DNA from: Clostridiales bacterium
GTDB lineage: Bacteria > Bacillota > Clostridia > Oscillospirales > Oscillospiraceae
Reading direction: 5' to 3'
NCBI GenBank assembly: GCA_022787565.1
Contig: JALFVN010000028.1
Coordinates: 124,001 to 188,000, forward strand
Length of the DNA stretch: 64,000 nt
Positions 1-7,652 of this stretch are shown piece after piece. Made by a program: the position numbers and the translations under genes. Below the pieces are notes generated by a model. It saw only the letters and a list, made by a program, of their open reading frames with translations. It was not told the origin of the DNA and ran no database searches. Within the stretch, counting starts at the first letter, position 1; each line of letters begins with the position of its first letter.

Positions 1-162
1 GGCCGGATCGCGGAGATCGACACGGTTTACCGCTATGACCCCTCCCTTTGGGAGATTGTGGAGGCGGAGGCAAGTCGTTTTTATGGCGGTCAGCTCACCG
101 CTCAGCAGACCGGCGAGGCAATACAGAGCAGAGTGAAAATATACCTGGCAGAACAAGGATAG
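1..162 (+). CDS. C-terminal end of a probable extracellular solute-binding protein (partial)
   Basis: Frame 1 is open from the window edge to TAG at 160-162, giving 53 residues with no start in view. The tail, with SLWEIVEAEASRFYGG followed by LTAQQTGEAIQSRV and a final IYLAEQG, resembles the C-terminal helix of ABC-transporter sugar-binding proteins, where a last helix carrying a T-x-x-x-A-x-x-I-Q-x-R-V pattern is common. If so, it is a lipid-anchored binding protein of an importer. Only the tail is visible and no transporter partner is in the window, so the substrate cannot be stated. Confidence 0.5.
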   Translation, partial: GRIAEIDTVYRYDPSLWEIVEAEASRFYGGQLTAQQTGEAIQSRVKIYLAEQG

Positions 163-230
163 ACATCTTCCCGGCAGATGAAAGGAAAAATCACATAATT
201 TGTGAATAAAATTTGCTTTTTATTTTAACA

Positions 231-273
231 TTAGCACTCTCCTCTTGACAGTGCTAATTCAAAAGACTATAAC
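231..273 (+). promoter_or_regulatory. CIRCE operator overlapping a sigma-A-type promoter of the Hsp20 gene
   Basis: TTAGCACTC (231-239), nine spacer bases and CAGTGCTAA (249-257) match the CIRCE consensus TTAGCACTC-N9-GAGTGCTAA with one mismatch. A promoter overlaps it: TTGACA at 245-250, a 17-bp spacer and TATAAC at 268-273. The right CIRCE arm covers the end of the -35 box, so bound HrcA repressor should block polymerase. This predicts heat-inducible transcription of the Hsp20 gene starting at 352. Confidence 0.9.
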
Positions 274-351
274 GTGATCGTACCGAGCGGGAGGACCAAA
301 AAGGTTCCCTCACAAAGGGCATTAGGATAAGAATGAATGGAGGAATGACTT

Positions 352-798
352 ATGATGCCCAGTATTTTTGGTGAAAACCTGTTCGACGATTTCTTTGATG
401 ATGACTTTGCCATGTTCCACGAACACGGCGGGCGTGATCCGCTCTACGGCAAGCACGCCAAGAACCTGATGAAGACCGACGTACGCGAGACCGAGGACAG
501 CTACGAGCTGGATATTGACCTGCCCGGCTTTAAGAAGGACGAGATCGACCTTGGCCTGAACGACGGCTACCTGACCATCAGCGCCGCCAAGGGCCTTGAC
601 AAGGACACAGAGGACAAGAAGGGCAAATACATCCGTCAGGAGCGCTATGCCGGCACATGCAGCCGCAGCTTCTTTGTTGGTGAGGCAGTGGCGCCGGAGG
701 AAGTTTCCGCGAAGTTTGAGGATGGCATCCTCAGGATCACGCTGCCCAAGAAGACGGAAAAGAAACTGCCTGAAAAAAAGACCATCGCCATTAAGTAA
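352..798 (+). CDS. Hsp20/alpha-crystallin family small heat-shock protein
   Basis: A 148-residue ATP-independent holdase chaperone of the cytoplasm. The alpha-crystallin domain runs from about residue 37 (LMKTDVRETEDSYELDIDLPG) to about 134 and contains the family signature near its end (AKFEDGILRITLPK). The C-terminus TIAIK supplies the I-x-I type motif used in oligomer assembly. The length is typical. Two ATG codons are tandem at 352 and 355, preceded by a GGAGG-type site. Upstream lies a CIRCE element with a consensus-like promoter, so HrcA-controlled heat-shock expression is expected, as for hsp18-type genes of clostridia. Confidence 0.93.
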   Translation: MMPSIFGENLFDDFFDDDFAMFHEHGGRDPLYGKHAKNLMKTDVRETEDSYELDIDLPGFKKDEIDLGLNDGYLTISAAKGLDKDTEDKKGKYIRQERYAGTCSRSFFVGEAVAPEEVSAKFEDGILRITLPKKTEKKLPEKKTIAIK

Positions 799-836
799 GT
801 AAGAATAAGAACGGTAACAGAACGGAGGCCGTCACA

Positions 837-1370
837 ATGAATAAAACTTTTTCCCGTGTCCTGTGGGTGATAGCAGGCATACTGCTTGTAATCGCCGGTA
901 TTATCTGCCTGAGAAATCCCGATGTGGCTCTCGGCAGTCTGTCTTTGATGCTCGGCATCACGATGCTGTTTTCCGGGATTGTGGACATTGTGATTTTTGC
1001 CGGTGCACACAACTATGTTGCCGGTTCCGGCTGGTTTCTGCTTGACGGCATTGTGACGGTACTGCTGTCCCTGTTCGTTCTATGCAATGATCTGTTCACT
1101 GCTATCGCCCTGCCCTTTATTTTCGGCATGTGGCTGCTGTTTTCCGGCATTGCCAAGTTTGTCAACTCCTTTGACCTGCAGCGTCTGGGCGTGCGGGGCT
1201 GGGGCTGGTTCACCGCTTTGGGCGTGCTGCTGGCAGTGGCAGGTTTTGTCTCTTTCCTCTCGCCTATGGCAAGCATTTTCGCCATGGCGGTAATCGTCGG
1301 CATGCTGCTGATCATCCAGGGCATAGCATTTATCGTGCGCGGCTGCTTCTCCAGTCGGCTCTGGCTGTAA
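837..1370 (+). CDS. HdeD/DUF308 family membrane protein
   Basis: A 177-residue, very hydrophobic protein with about six membrane segments arranged as repeated two-helix units, for example LWVIAGILLVIAGIICL, followed by a short NP loop and another pair. This repeat architecture is typical of DUF308/HdeD proteins, named after the E. coli acid-resistance membrane protein. A GGAGG site lies nine bases before the ATG. It sits 38 bp after the Hsp20 gene with no terminator between, so it is probably co-transcribed under CIRCE control, which suggests a stress role. The biochemical function of the family is not established. Confidence 0.8.
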   Translation: MNKTFSRVLWVIAGILLVIAGIICLRNPDVALGSLSLMLGITMLFSGIVDIVIFAGAHNYVAGSGWFLLDGIVTVLLSLFVLCNDLFTAIALPFIFGMWLLFSGIAKFVNSFDLQRLGVRGWGWFTALGVLLAVAGFVSFLSPMASIFAMAVIVGMLLIIQGIAFIVRGCFSSRLWL

Positions 1371-1396
1371 ACAAAAATAGAGCGGGTATAATATGA

Positions 1397-1440
1397 CCGC
1401 CGGGGCAAAATGCCTCGGCGGTTTTCTGCTTTTCTTTTAT
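1397..1440 (+). terminator. Rho-independent terminator after the Hsp20-HdeD operon
   Basis: CCGCCGGGGCA (1397-1407), a three-base loop and TGCCTCGGCGG (1411-1421) form an 11-bp stem with one G-U pair. It is followed by a T-rich run (TTTTCTGCTTTTCTTTT). The distal part overlaps the 3' end of the convergent dut gene. Confidence 0.88.
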
Positions 1441-1865
1441 TTTTTTCCTGTGGAGCCAAAGCCGCCGCGGCTTTTGTCTTTCAGGTGCTCCACCGTTTCG
1501 AATTCGATGGGCGGCTGCTTTTCCATGATACGAAACTGGCAGATACGGTCATTCTTCCGGATCACAGTGTCTCTCAGGGCATAGGCGGGCATTTTCCACT
1601 CGTCCTCCTCGCCGCAGAAGGAATTGTCGATCACGCCCACGCTGTTGGTGGCAATGATGCCAAAATTTTTGAAGGTGCTGCTGCGGGGGGCCACATGGGC
1701 CTCATAGCCTTCGGGCAAGATCATGCCCACGCCCAGACGGAGAAAGCGAAACTCCCCCGCCTTCATCTCCACATCCTCGGCGGCGCGCAGGTCGATCCAG
1801 TCCCCCTGGGCAATCTTTTCGATTTTGATTAAATCGTCAACGAAATACTTGACTTGAATTTTCAT
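1437..1865 (-). CDS. dut: Deoxyuridine 5'-triphosphate nucleotidohydrolase (dUTPase)
   Basis: 142 residues. It hydrolyses dUTP to dUMP and pyrophosphate, keeping uracil out of DNA and feeding dTMP synthesis. All five trimeric-dUTPase motifs are visible in order: AAEDVEM (motif 1), [11 protein letters not shown] (motif 2), [17 protein letters not shown] (motif 3, with the catalytic Asp and the Tyr position), NDRICQFRI (motif 4) and GGFGSTGK (motif 5, the P-loop-like tail). The insertion in motif 3 (GEEDEW) resembles the phage/Firmicute subgroup. The ribosome binding site is weak. It is convergent with the Hsp20 operon and divergent from the hydrolase gene. Confidence 0.93.
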   Translation of the reverse strand: MKIQVKYFVDDLIKIEKIAQGDWIDLRAAEDVEMKAGEFRFLRLGVGMILPEGYEAHVAPRSSTFKNFGIIATNSVGVIDNSFCGEEDEWKMPAYALRDTVIRKNDRICQFRIMEKQPPIEFETVEHLKDKSRGGFGSTGKK

Positions 1866-1886
1866 CTTGTTATCTCACTCTGTTTA

Positions 1887-1915
1887 TTGACTAATCTTAT
1901 GATTATGGATAAAAT
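1887..1915 (+). promoter_or_regulatory. Sigma-A-type promoter for the alpha/beta hydrolase
   Basis: TTGACT (1887-1892), a 17-bp spacer and TAAAAT (1910-1915), 41 bp ahead of the start codon at 1957, in the divergent dut/hydrolase intergenic region. Confidence 0.7.
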
Positions 1916-1956
1916 AGAACCATGAGAAATGGTATCATATGAAGGAGGATATTTCA

Positions 1957-2886
1957 ATGCCAAGTTTCCGTGATTTCACTTTTGCATCCAGCACCGGCAA
2001 AAACCATATCCATGCCCGCCAGTGTATGCCCGACGGAGCGCCCAGGGCCATACTGCAAATCGCCCACGGTATTGCGGAGCACATTGAGCGCTACGACGAT
2101 TTTGCCTTTTTCCTTGCCCAAAACGGTATCCTTGTGGTGGGCAACGACCATCTGGGGCACGGAAAATCCATTTCCTCCCCGGATGATCTGGGTTTCTTTG
2201 CCGAGACCAACGGCTGGGACCATGTAGTACAGGACATGGACAAGCTCCACGAACTGATGAAAGAAGATTATCCCGACCTGCCCTATATTTTCTTTGGGCA
2301 CAGCATGGGCAGTTTTCTGACCCGTACCTATATCATCAAACACCCGGAAAAGCCCGACCTGGTGATCCTCAGCGGCACCGGTCATCAGTCCAAAGCTCTG
2401 GTCTATTCCGGCTACGCCATGGCCGAGGCCATTGTCCGGGCCAAAGGCCCCAGGGCGGACGGCAGATTTTTGAACGATCTGGCCTTTGGCAGCTACAACA
2501 GCAAGGTGCCTTTCCCCATGACCGATTTTGACTGGCTCAGTCAGGACTATGAGATGGTGAGAAAGTATATCAACGACCCGCTCTGCGGTTTTGTGGCAAA
2601 GGCCAGCCTGTACCGGGACATGATGGGCGGCATCAGATTCGTCACCGACCAGAAGAACATCGACGCCATGAACAAGGACACACCGGTGTACTTCATGTCC
2701 GGCGACAAGGACCCGGTGGGCGACTACGGCAAGGGCGTGGAACGGGCCTATAAGGCCTTCTGCAAGGCAGGGCTCCGGGACGTATTTCTGCGCCTCTACC
2801 CTGACGGGCGGCACGAAATGCTCAACGAGCTGAACCGGCAGCAGGTCTGTCAGGATGTGCTGGACTGGATCGATCACCGGCTTTAA
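1957..2886 (+). CDS. Alpha/beta hydrolase of the serine aminopeptidase S33 / monoacylglycerol-lipase-like family
   Basis: 309 residues. The nucleophile elbow GHSMGS and the N-terminal oxyanion-side motif (QIAHGIAEH) are clear. An acid region (SGDKDPVGDYG) and a late His (YPDGRHEML) complete a Ser-Asp-His triad. The order matches the lysophospholipase/monoacylglycerol lipase group of serine esterases, but the substrate is unknown. The ATG at 1957 is preferred to the in-frame ATG at 1939 because AAGGAGG (1942-1948) lies eight bases before 1957 and inside the longer version. It has its own promoter and a strong terminator, so it appears monocistronic. Confidence 0.87.
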   Translation: MPSFRDFTFASSTGKNHIHARQCMPDGAPRAILQIAHGIAEHIERYDDFAFFLAQNGILVVGNDHLGHGKSISSPDDLGFFAETNGWDHVVQDMDKLHELMKEDYPDLPYIFFGHSMGSFLTRTYIIKHPEKPDLVILSGTGHQSKALVYSGYAMAEAIVRAKGPRADGRFLNDLAFGSYNSKVPFPMTDFDWLSQDYEMVRKYINDPLCGFVAKASLYRDMMGGIRFVTDQKNIDAMNKDTPVYFMSGDKDPVGDYGKGVERAYKAFCKAGLRDVFLRLYPDGRHEMLNELNRQQVCQDVLDWIDHRL

Positions 2887-2933
2887 TCAAAATAATCCGC
2901 CCCGCCGGAAGGGCGTGGGCCAAGAGACAGTTG

Positions 2934-2980
2934 ACAGCCACAGCAGTTTGGTTTGAACCGCTGTGGCTGTTCTTGTGTTC
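2934..2980 (+). terminator. Terminator after the alpha/beta hydrolase
   Basis: A perfect 11-bp stem, ACAGCCACAGC (2934-2944) with GCTGTGGCTGT (2960-2970), and a 15-base loop. It is followed by TCTTGTGTTC, a moderately T-rich tail. Confidence 0.75.
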
Positions 2981-3048
2981 CTCTCGGTTATATGATAACA
3001 TAGAGTCAGATAAATTTCCAAATTGATGATTCAGGGGTGAGAGCAGAC

Positions 3049-3954
3049 ATGCAGATCAGTCAGTTTTTTTTGAACAGAGATATAAAAGGCGCCATTGAAT
3101 ACATGCGCGATCACGAGGAATTCAAAGACATTCTTCCTGCTTATATCGCGATTTTTGAAGCTTGCGAATACCGCACCTTTGACCTGCCGGACATACTCAA
3201 CAATATTCTGCGTTTGTATCAGATTTATTTCCGTGATACCTTTTATTGCGGTTTACCGGAGACAGAGGCCGCAGACAAGCTGCTGACACAGCTGAAAGAG
3301 CTTTTGGGTCTGCCGGATGCCGATGAAACTTTTCTTGCCGGACAGCTCCAGACTCTGTTTGAAAAGAACGGTTTCCACGCGCTTTTCGGAAAAACACAGG
3401 GCTATTACGGCCCCTATATCTGGCGGGATACCGTTCCGACGGTCTACCGCGTCGAGCTGCCGGACGCAACGGCGGAATATACCGTCAACATCCTCAAGGG
3501 CTTTGTATTCCGCAGCTGGATGGATTATCTGACCTTCGGCAGATTCGGCACCGGCGGATGGGCTTCGCCCGACGGCACCATCAACTGTATCGAGCAGGCC
3601 TATGATTTTGAAAGCGAACGCTTTCTCGTCTCTCTTCTGAAGCATGAAGCACAGCATACCATAGATATGAAGCGATTTCCGGGAATCGTCTCCGCAGAAC
3701 TGGAATACCGGGCAAAACTTGTGGAGCTCCATTACTCCGGGAATTTGGAATTGCTGCAGAAGTTTCTCTCTGAAGCAGATGAAAGCAAAATAAACGATGG
3801 TCACGCGATCGCTTCCGCAAAACTCAGGCGCGCGTTTGCAGATACGGATCAATCCGATCTCTCTTGTATCCAGGCCCGGGCACTGGAACTGCTTCATGCA
3901 GATACAAGAGAAATGGAAGAAAAATATGGAAAGCAGGCCGCGTCCAAAACCTGA
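3049..3954 (+). CDS. Unrecognised protein with a gluzincin-like HExxH zinc-protease motif
   Basis: 301 residues, soluble, with no signal peptide or membrane segment. I do not recognise a named family. The centre carries HEAQH (about residues 199-203) within LLKHEAQHTIDMKRF, and an acidic AELEYRAKLVEL segment starts about 14 residues later. The spacing HExxH-(about 14)-E fits a gluzincin-type zinc site. The N-terminal half is helical and rich in Asp, Glu and Leu. ATG 3049 is preferred over GTG 3037 because AGGGGTGA lies a normal distance before 3049. The final codons fall in a 12-bp inverted repeat. Metalloprotease activity is an inference from the motif alone. Confidence 0.6.
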   Translation: MQISQFFLNRDIKGAIEYMRDHEEFKDILPAYIAIFEACEYRTFDLPDILNNILRLYQIYFRDTFYCGLPETEAADKLLTQLKELLGLPDADETFLAGQLQTLFEKNGFHALFGKTQGYYGPYIWRDTVPTVYRVELPDATAEYTVNILKGFVFRSWMDYLTFGRFGTGGWASPDGTINCIEQAYDFESERFLVSLLKHEAQHTIDMKRFPGIVSAELEYRAKLVELHYSGNLELLQKFLSEADESKINDGHAIASAKLRRAFADTDQSDLSCIQARALELLHADTREMEEKYGKQAASKT

Positions 3955-3971
3955 TTGAAGGTTTTGGACGC
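3940..3971 (+). terminator. Perfect hairpin across the stop codon, likely part of a terminator
   Basis: GCGTCCAAAACC (3940-3951) and GGTTTTGGACGC (3960-3971) form a perfect 12-bp stem whose loop contains the TGA stop of the HExxH gene. A T6 run appears about 20 bases later (GGGGCCTTTTTT). It lies between two convergent genes and may act on both strands. Confidence 0.55.
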
Positions 3972-3993
3972 TTGTCACAGACAGGGGCCTTTT

Positions 3994-5004
3994 TTAGTCC
4001 GTTCTCAGGGCGACACCAAACACCATGCCGTCGATTTCCACGGTACTGAGCGCTTCCACGTCTACAATGCGGTCAAAGCTGACAGTCAGCGTGCTGTCGC
4101 TTTGCAGGGCGTACATACGGTTATACAAAAGCGCATCCTCGTCGTACACGGTGTAGCTGCTGCCATCCAGATAATGCAGAGTGAGCTGTTGTGGTGCGTT
4201 TGCAATATATTCTTCCCCGAAATAGTCCAGATCAATGACCACTCCTATGGGCGAGACCGTCACTATGCCGTCCTTGTCCGCAGCCCAGGCCATTCCTCCG
4301 CCGTCAAACAGATCAACGACCAGGCTTCCCTGCTGCTTCTTTTCGTCCCAGAGGGTGATCTCCACCTGGTTCTCCTCCTCAGTCAGCACATAAAAGGCAC
4401 TGAGATGGACTACTGAAGCCGTACTGCGCTCTCTGTCGATATACGAACGTCCGGCCTCGACCACACCACAGGCGATCTCACTCTCCTCGGCCCAGCTGAA
4501 CTCCCCGTTTTCCTGGAGATAGTATCCGCCCACGCCGTTGGGGTTTTCTATTCGGTAATAGAGAATTCCGCTTCGGGTGACAGAGTCGAACAGGTAGCCC
4601 TCCACGGTAATGGTATAGTCCTGCCAGCCCATGCTCTCTCCGCAGGCGCCCACATAGGGCGTCACATATTTATCCGCCAGCTCCGGGTCAAAGGCCGCTC
4701 TGTCCCAGCCGGGGTAGACGATCATCTGACCGTTTTGGTCAAATTCCACCCTGCCCTGTTGGGCAGGCGTCTCTGTTTCGCTGTAAACAGCAGCCAGCAT
4801 GTTCTCCGGGTCATCCTTTTTCATAAACGCGCTCTGTGCCACAGCAGTCACGCCCAGGGCCAGGGCGATCACTGCCGCGATCAGCACCACCCGGTATGGG
4901 TGTAAACGTTTTCGTTGGTTTTTCACCTTCAGCACCTCCGATAAGGTATCCTCAGAGGCGTGCAGCGCCGAATAGGTCTCTTTGATCATTTTCTCGTCAA
5001 ACAT
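3994..5004 (-). CDS. DUF4179-type membrane protein, likely anti-sigma partner of the ECF sigma factor
   Basis: 336 residues with one membrane helix at about 38-58 (VVLIAAVIALALGVTAVA), a short cytoplasmic N-terminus and a large extracytoplasmic beta-rich C-terminus. This matches DUF4179 proteins, which are encoded beside ECF sigma factors in Firmicutes and are presumed anti-sigma or sensor proteins. The ATG at 5004 lies eight bases after GCGGAGG and overlaps the sigma gene stop by eight bases, so translation is probably coupled. An upstream in-frame ATG at 5022 would place that site inside the gene. The signal sensed is unknown. Confidence 0.75.
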   Translation of the reverse strand: MFDEKMIKETYSALHASEDTLSEVLKVKNQRKRLHPYRVVLIAAVIALALGVTAVAQSAFMKKDDPENMLAAVYSETETPAQQGRVEFDQNGQMIVYPGWDRAAFDPELADKYVTPYVGACGESMGWQDYTITVEGYLFDSVTRSGILYYRIENPNGVGGYYLQENGEFSWAEESEIACGVVEAGRSYIDRERSTASVVHLSAFYVLTEEENQVEITLWDEKKQQGSLVVDLFDGGGMAWAADKDGIVTVSPIGVVIDLDYFGEEYIANAPQQLTLHYLDGSSYTVYDEDALLYNRMYALQSDSTLTVSFDRIVDVEALSTVEIDGMVFGVALRTD

Positions 5005-5479
5005 ATGCTTCCGCCTCCGCAAGTTTTTTTCTCAGCAACTCCCGCCCTCTGCTCAGATGCGTCAGCACCGTGGACTGAGGGATTTTTAAAATACGGGAGA
5101 TTTCTTCGCTGGAGTACTCCTCATAGTAGTGGAGATAAAGCGCCATACGGTACTTTTGCGGCAGTTCCATCAGTGCGTAAAACACTTCCCCGTGCTCAGG
5201 TGTGGAAAAGGCCAGGGTTGAAGCATAGTCCTCAATAGGCTCTGTACTGCGCCAGGGCGAACGCAGCGTTTTCTTACACTCGTTGATTGTGACGCGGATG
5301 AGCCAGTATTTGATATGTTCGTCGCTTTCAAATTCCTTTTTCGCATCCAGCAGCTTCAAAAGCACGTTCTGGGTAACGTCGTCCGCCTCGCTCCGGTCTT
5401 TCAGGTAGTTGAACGCGATGCGGAAGATCATGTCCATGTGCTTTTTTGCCAGGGCGCAGAACTGTTCCTCAGTCAGCAT
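4997..5479 (-). CDS. RNA polymerase sigma-70 family factor, ECF subfamily
   Basis: 160 residues with two domains. Sigma region 2 is at about 5-75 (MIFRIAFNYLKDRSEADD, followed by VTQNVLLKLL). Region 4, a helix-turn-helix, is at about 105-152 (LPQKYRMALYLHYYEEYSSE, then ISRILKIPQSTVLTHLSRGR). ATG 5479 is chosen because AAGGAGA lies eight bases before it. The longer reading frames upstream run through the promoter and a terminator hairpin. The overlapping DUF4179 gene downstream is its probable anti-sigma factor. The target regulon cannot be read from this window. Confidence 0.88.
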   Translation of the reverse strand: MLTEEQFCALAKKHMDMIFRIAFNYLKDRSEADDVTQNVLLKLLDAKKEFESDEHIKYWLIRVTINECKKTLRSPWRSTEPIEDYASTLAFSTPEHGEVFYALMELPQKYRMALYLHYYEEYSSEEISRILKIPQSTVLTHLSRGRELLRKKLAEAEAYV

Positions 5480-5555
5480 GGCCGTCTCTCCTTCGTTCAT
5501 TGAAAAGCTTTTCACTGATAATACCTTTCGCCGGACAGAATTATTGCATCGACAT

Positions 5556-5587
5556 AAAAAAAATCGCCGCACAAATTTGTGCGGCGA
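5556..5587 (-). terminator. Terminator of the cmk-ispH/S1 transcription unit
   Basis: A perfect 24-base palindrome (5564-5587, half site TCGCCGCACAAA) is followed on the minus strand by eight T residues (5563-5556). It sits 13 bases after the stop of the IspH-S1 gene. Confidence 0.92.
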
Positions 5588-5600
5588 ATGGTTTATTACT

Positions 5601-7652
5601 TTACTCGTCCTCAGGGGCAAAGCCGGTGGCCTCGCCGGTGGCGGAGACTTCATAGACCAGAGCATCTGCCTCAGGGCCAACTTCCTCTTCCTCAACAGGC
5701 TCTTCCTTTACGGGAGCGGGAGCGGGCTCGGACAGGGCACGGATGGACAGGGAGACCTTGTGCTTCTCCTCGTCGATGGCAGTGATCTTCACGTCGACAA
5801 CGTCGCCCACGGTGAGCACATCATCGGGCTTGGCAATGCGGCGGTTGGCGATCTGGGAGATATGGATCAGGCCGTCAACACCGGGCAGGATCTCAGCGAA
5901 GGCGCCAAAGGTCATGAGCTTGACCACCTTGACAGTGGCAACACTGCCGACCTGATACTTTTCGGTGAACTGAGTCCAGGGGTTGCCGTTGGGATCCTTG
6001 TAGCCCAGAGAGATCTTGCGCTTCTCACGGTCGAAGTTGATGACGTATACGTCGATCTCGTCGCCAACGGAGACGACTTCGGAGGGCTGGTGGATGCGGC
6101 CCCAGCTCAGCTCGGACACATGTACCATGCCGTCGATGCCGCCGATGTCCACAAATGCGCCGTAGCTGGTCAGGGACTTGACCACGCCGTGGTACTTCTT
6201 GCCGACCTCGATCTCGTTCCAGATGGCCTCGGTGCGCTCGCGGCGCTCGGCCTGGGCAACACGGCGGATGGAGCCGACAACACGCTTGCGGGCCTTGTTG
6301 ACCTCAGTGATCTTCAGGCGGACGGTCTTCTTCAGAAGCTGGCTCAGCTCAGCGTCTCTGGGCAGATCGGTCTGAGAAGCGGGCACAAACACGCGCACGC
6401 CCTTGACGTTGACAACGACGCCGCCCTTATTTTCTTCGGTGACAACACCTTCCAGAACGGTGCCGTCCTCGGCTGCGGCTTCCACGTCGTTCCAGCTCTT
6501 TGCCGCGTCGAGGCGCTTCTTGGAGAGCATGGCGGTGCCTTCAATGTCGTTGACTCTCACAACGACAGCTTCAATGGTGTCGCCCACCTTAACGGCGTCC
6601 TCGACCTTGATGCCGTCGTCGGTAAACTCGGTGGTGGGAATGAAGCCGGAATACTTGGTGCCAAGATCAACGCTGATCTCGGTACCGGTAATAGCAACTA
6701 CAATTCCGGTTACCTTATCTCCATTATATATTGTTTTTAGAGTCTCCTCCAGCATTTCATCGAAGGACTGTTCCTTCTCCACTGCGGATTCTTCTACTTT
6801 GATTTCGTCGCTCATTTTGTTTCTTACCTCCTTAATTATCCACGCAGGCGTTGATGCTCCCGCGGTAAGCCCGACTGTACCGGCAGATCTCAACTGATCC
6901 AGATCCAGCTCGTCCGCGTTCTGGATAAACTGGACCGAAGGACAGTTTTCCCCGCAGATCTGAGCAAGGTGGATGCTGTTGGCACTGTGTTTGCCGCCGA
7001 TGACAACCATGGCGTCGCAGCGGGAGGCTATCGCAGCAGCCTCTTCCTGACGCGTGGACGTAGCAGAGCATATTGTATCAGATATTTTTGCATTTGTACA
7101 TCTTTTTTTTATGATATTGCAACATTCGGTAAAATTACTGCCGGTCTGCGTGGTTTGAACCACCACACTTAGGGGTTTATCCCAAAAATCCGGGCGTTCA
7201 TCCAGCCACGCCCCCAGTTCGGCAGCATTTTCAAAAACCTGATACCGGCTGCACCAGCCGCAGATGGCCTCCACCTCCGGATGGCGGCGCATGCCGATGA
7301 TCATAACAAAGCGCCCCTCTTCATCCGCCTGGCTGACAATGCTGTGGATATGCTTCACCTTTGGACAGGTGGCGTCGGTAACGATGGCTCCCCGTTCTTC
7401 CAGACGACGGACCAGCTCGCGGGACACGCCATGGGCGCGGATGAGCACATTGTCCCCTGCTCCGGCCTCTTCCGGTGAGTGGATGACCCGCAGCCCCTTC
7501 TCCTCCAGCTCTTTGACAACGTCCTCGTTATGTATAAGCTGGCCCAGGCTGCAGCCGCATCCCTTTTCCGCCAGAAGCTTTTCCGCCATGTCCACCGAGC
7601 GGCTTACCCCAAAGCAGAAGCCGGCGCTTTTGGCCAGAATAAGCTCCCTCAT
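5601..7652 (-). CDS. ispH: IspH (HMBPP reductase) fused to ribosomal protein S1-like domains
   Basis: 683 residues. Residues 1-279 are IspH, which reduces HMBPP to IPP/DMAPP in the MEP isoprenoid pathway using a 4Fe-4S cluster. Its cysteines are visible in AGFCFGV and DATCPKVKHIHS and a third follows near SDTICSATSTRQ. Residues from about 300 onward hold four S1 RNA-binding repeats, for example GDKVTGIVVAITGTEISVDL and GKKYHGVVKSLTSYGAFVDI, and an acidic Pro/Glu-rich tail. This bifunctional arrangement is known in Clostridia. The ATG at residue 280 has its own strong ribosome binding site, so free S1 may also be made. The gene starts one base inside the cmk stop (TGATG). Confidence 0.95.
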   Translation of the reverse strand: MRELILAKSAGFCFGVSRSVDMAEKLLAEKGCGCSLGQLIHNEDVVKELEEKGLRVIHSPEEAGAGDNVLIRAHGVSRELVRRLEERGAIVTDATCPKVKHIHSIVSQADEEGRFVMIIGMRRHPEVEAICGWCSRYQVFENAAELGAWLDERPDFWDKPLSVVVQTTQTGSNFTECCNIIKKRCTNAKISDTICSATSTRQEEAAAIASRCDAMVVIGGKHSANSIHLAQICGENCPSVQFIQNADELDLDQLRSAGTVGLTAGASTPAWIIKEVRNKMSDEIKVEESAVEKEQSFDEMLEETLKTIYNGDKVTGIVVAITGTEISVDLGTKYSGFIPTTEFTDDGIKVEDAVKVGDTIEAVVVRVNDIEGTAMLSKKRLDAAKSWNDVEAAAEDGTVLEGVVTEENKGGVVVNVKGVRVFVPASQTDLPRDAELSQLLKKTVRLKITEVNKARKRVVGSIRRVAQAERRERTEAIWNEIEVGKKYHGVVKSLTSYGAFVDIGGIDGMVHVSELSWGRIHQPSEVVSVGDEIDVYVINFDREKRKISLGYKDPNGNPWTQFTEKYQVGSVATVKVVKLMTFGAFAEILPGVDGLIHISQIANRRIAKPDDVLTVGDVVDVKITAIDEEKHKVSLSIRALSEPAPAPVKEEPVEEEEVGPEADALVYEVSATGEATGFAPEDE
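6813..6833 (-). promoter_or_regulatory. Internal Shine-Dalgarno and ATG within the ispH-S1 gene
   Basis: On the minus strand AAGGAGGT (6833-6826) is followed after 10 bases by an in-frame ATG (6815-6813), which is residue 280 of the fusion and opens MSDEIKVEES at the junction before the first S1 repeat. It could direct separate synthesis of a 404-residue S1 protein. Confidence 0.65.

Noticed and set aside
5409-6740. 443-codon open frame on the plus strand
   Set aside because: Antisense to the S1 repeats of the ispH fusion; low-complexity Gly/Asp/Leu composition and no ribosome binding site.
7081-7134. AT-rich patch within ispH as a frameshift or insertion
   Set aside because: The reading frame stays open and the translated segment (NIIKKRCTNAKISDTIC) aligns with the expected IspH region; it is only a local codon-use change.
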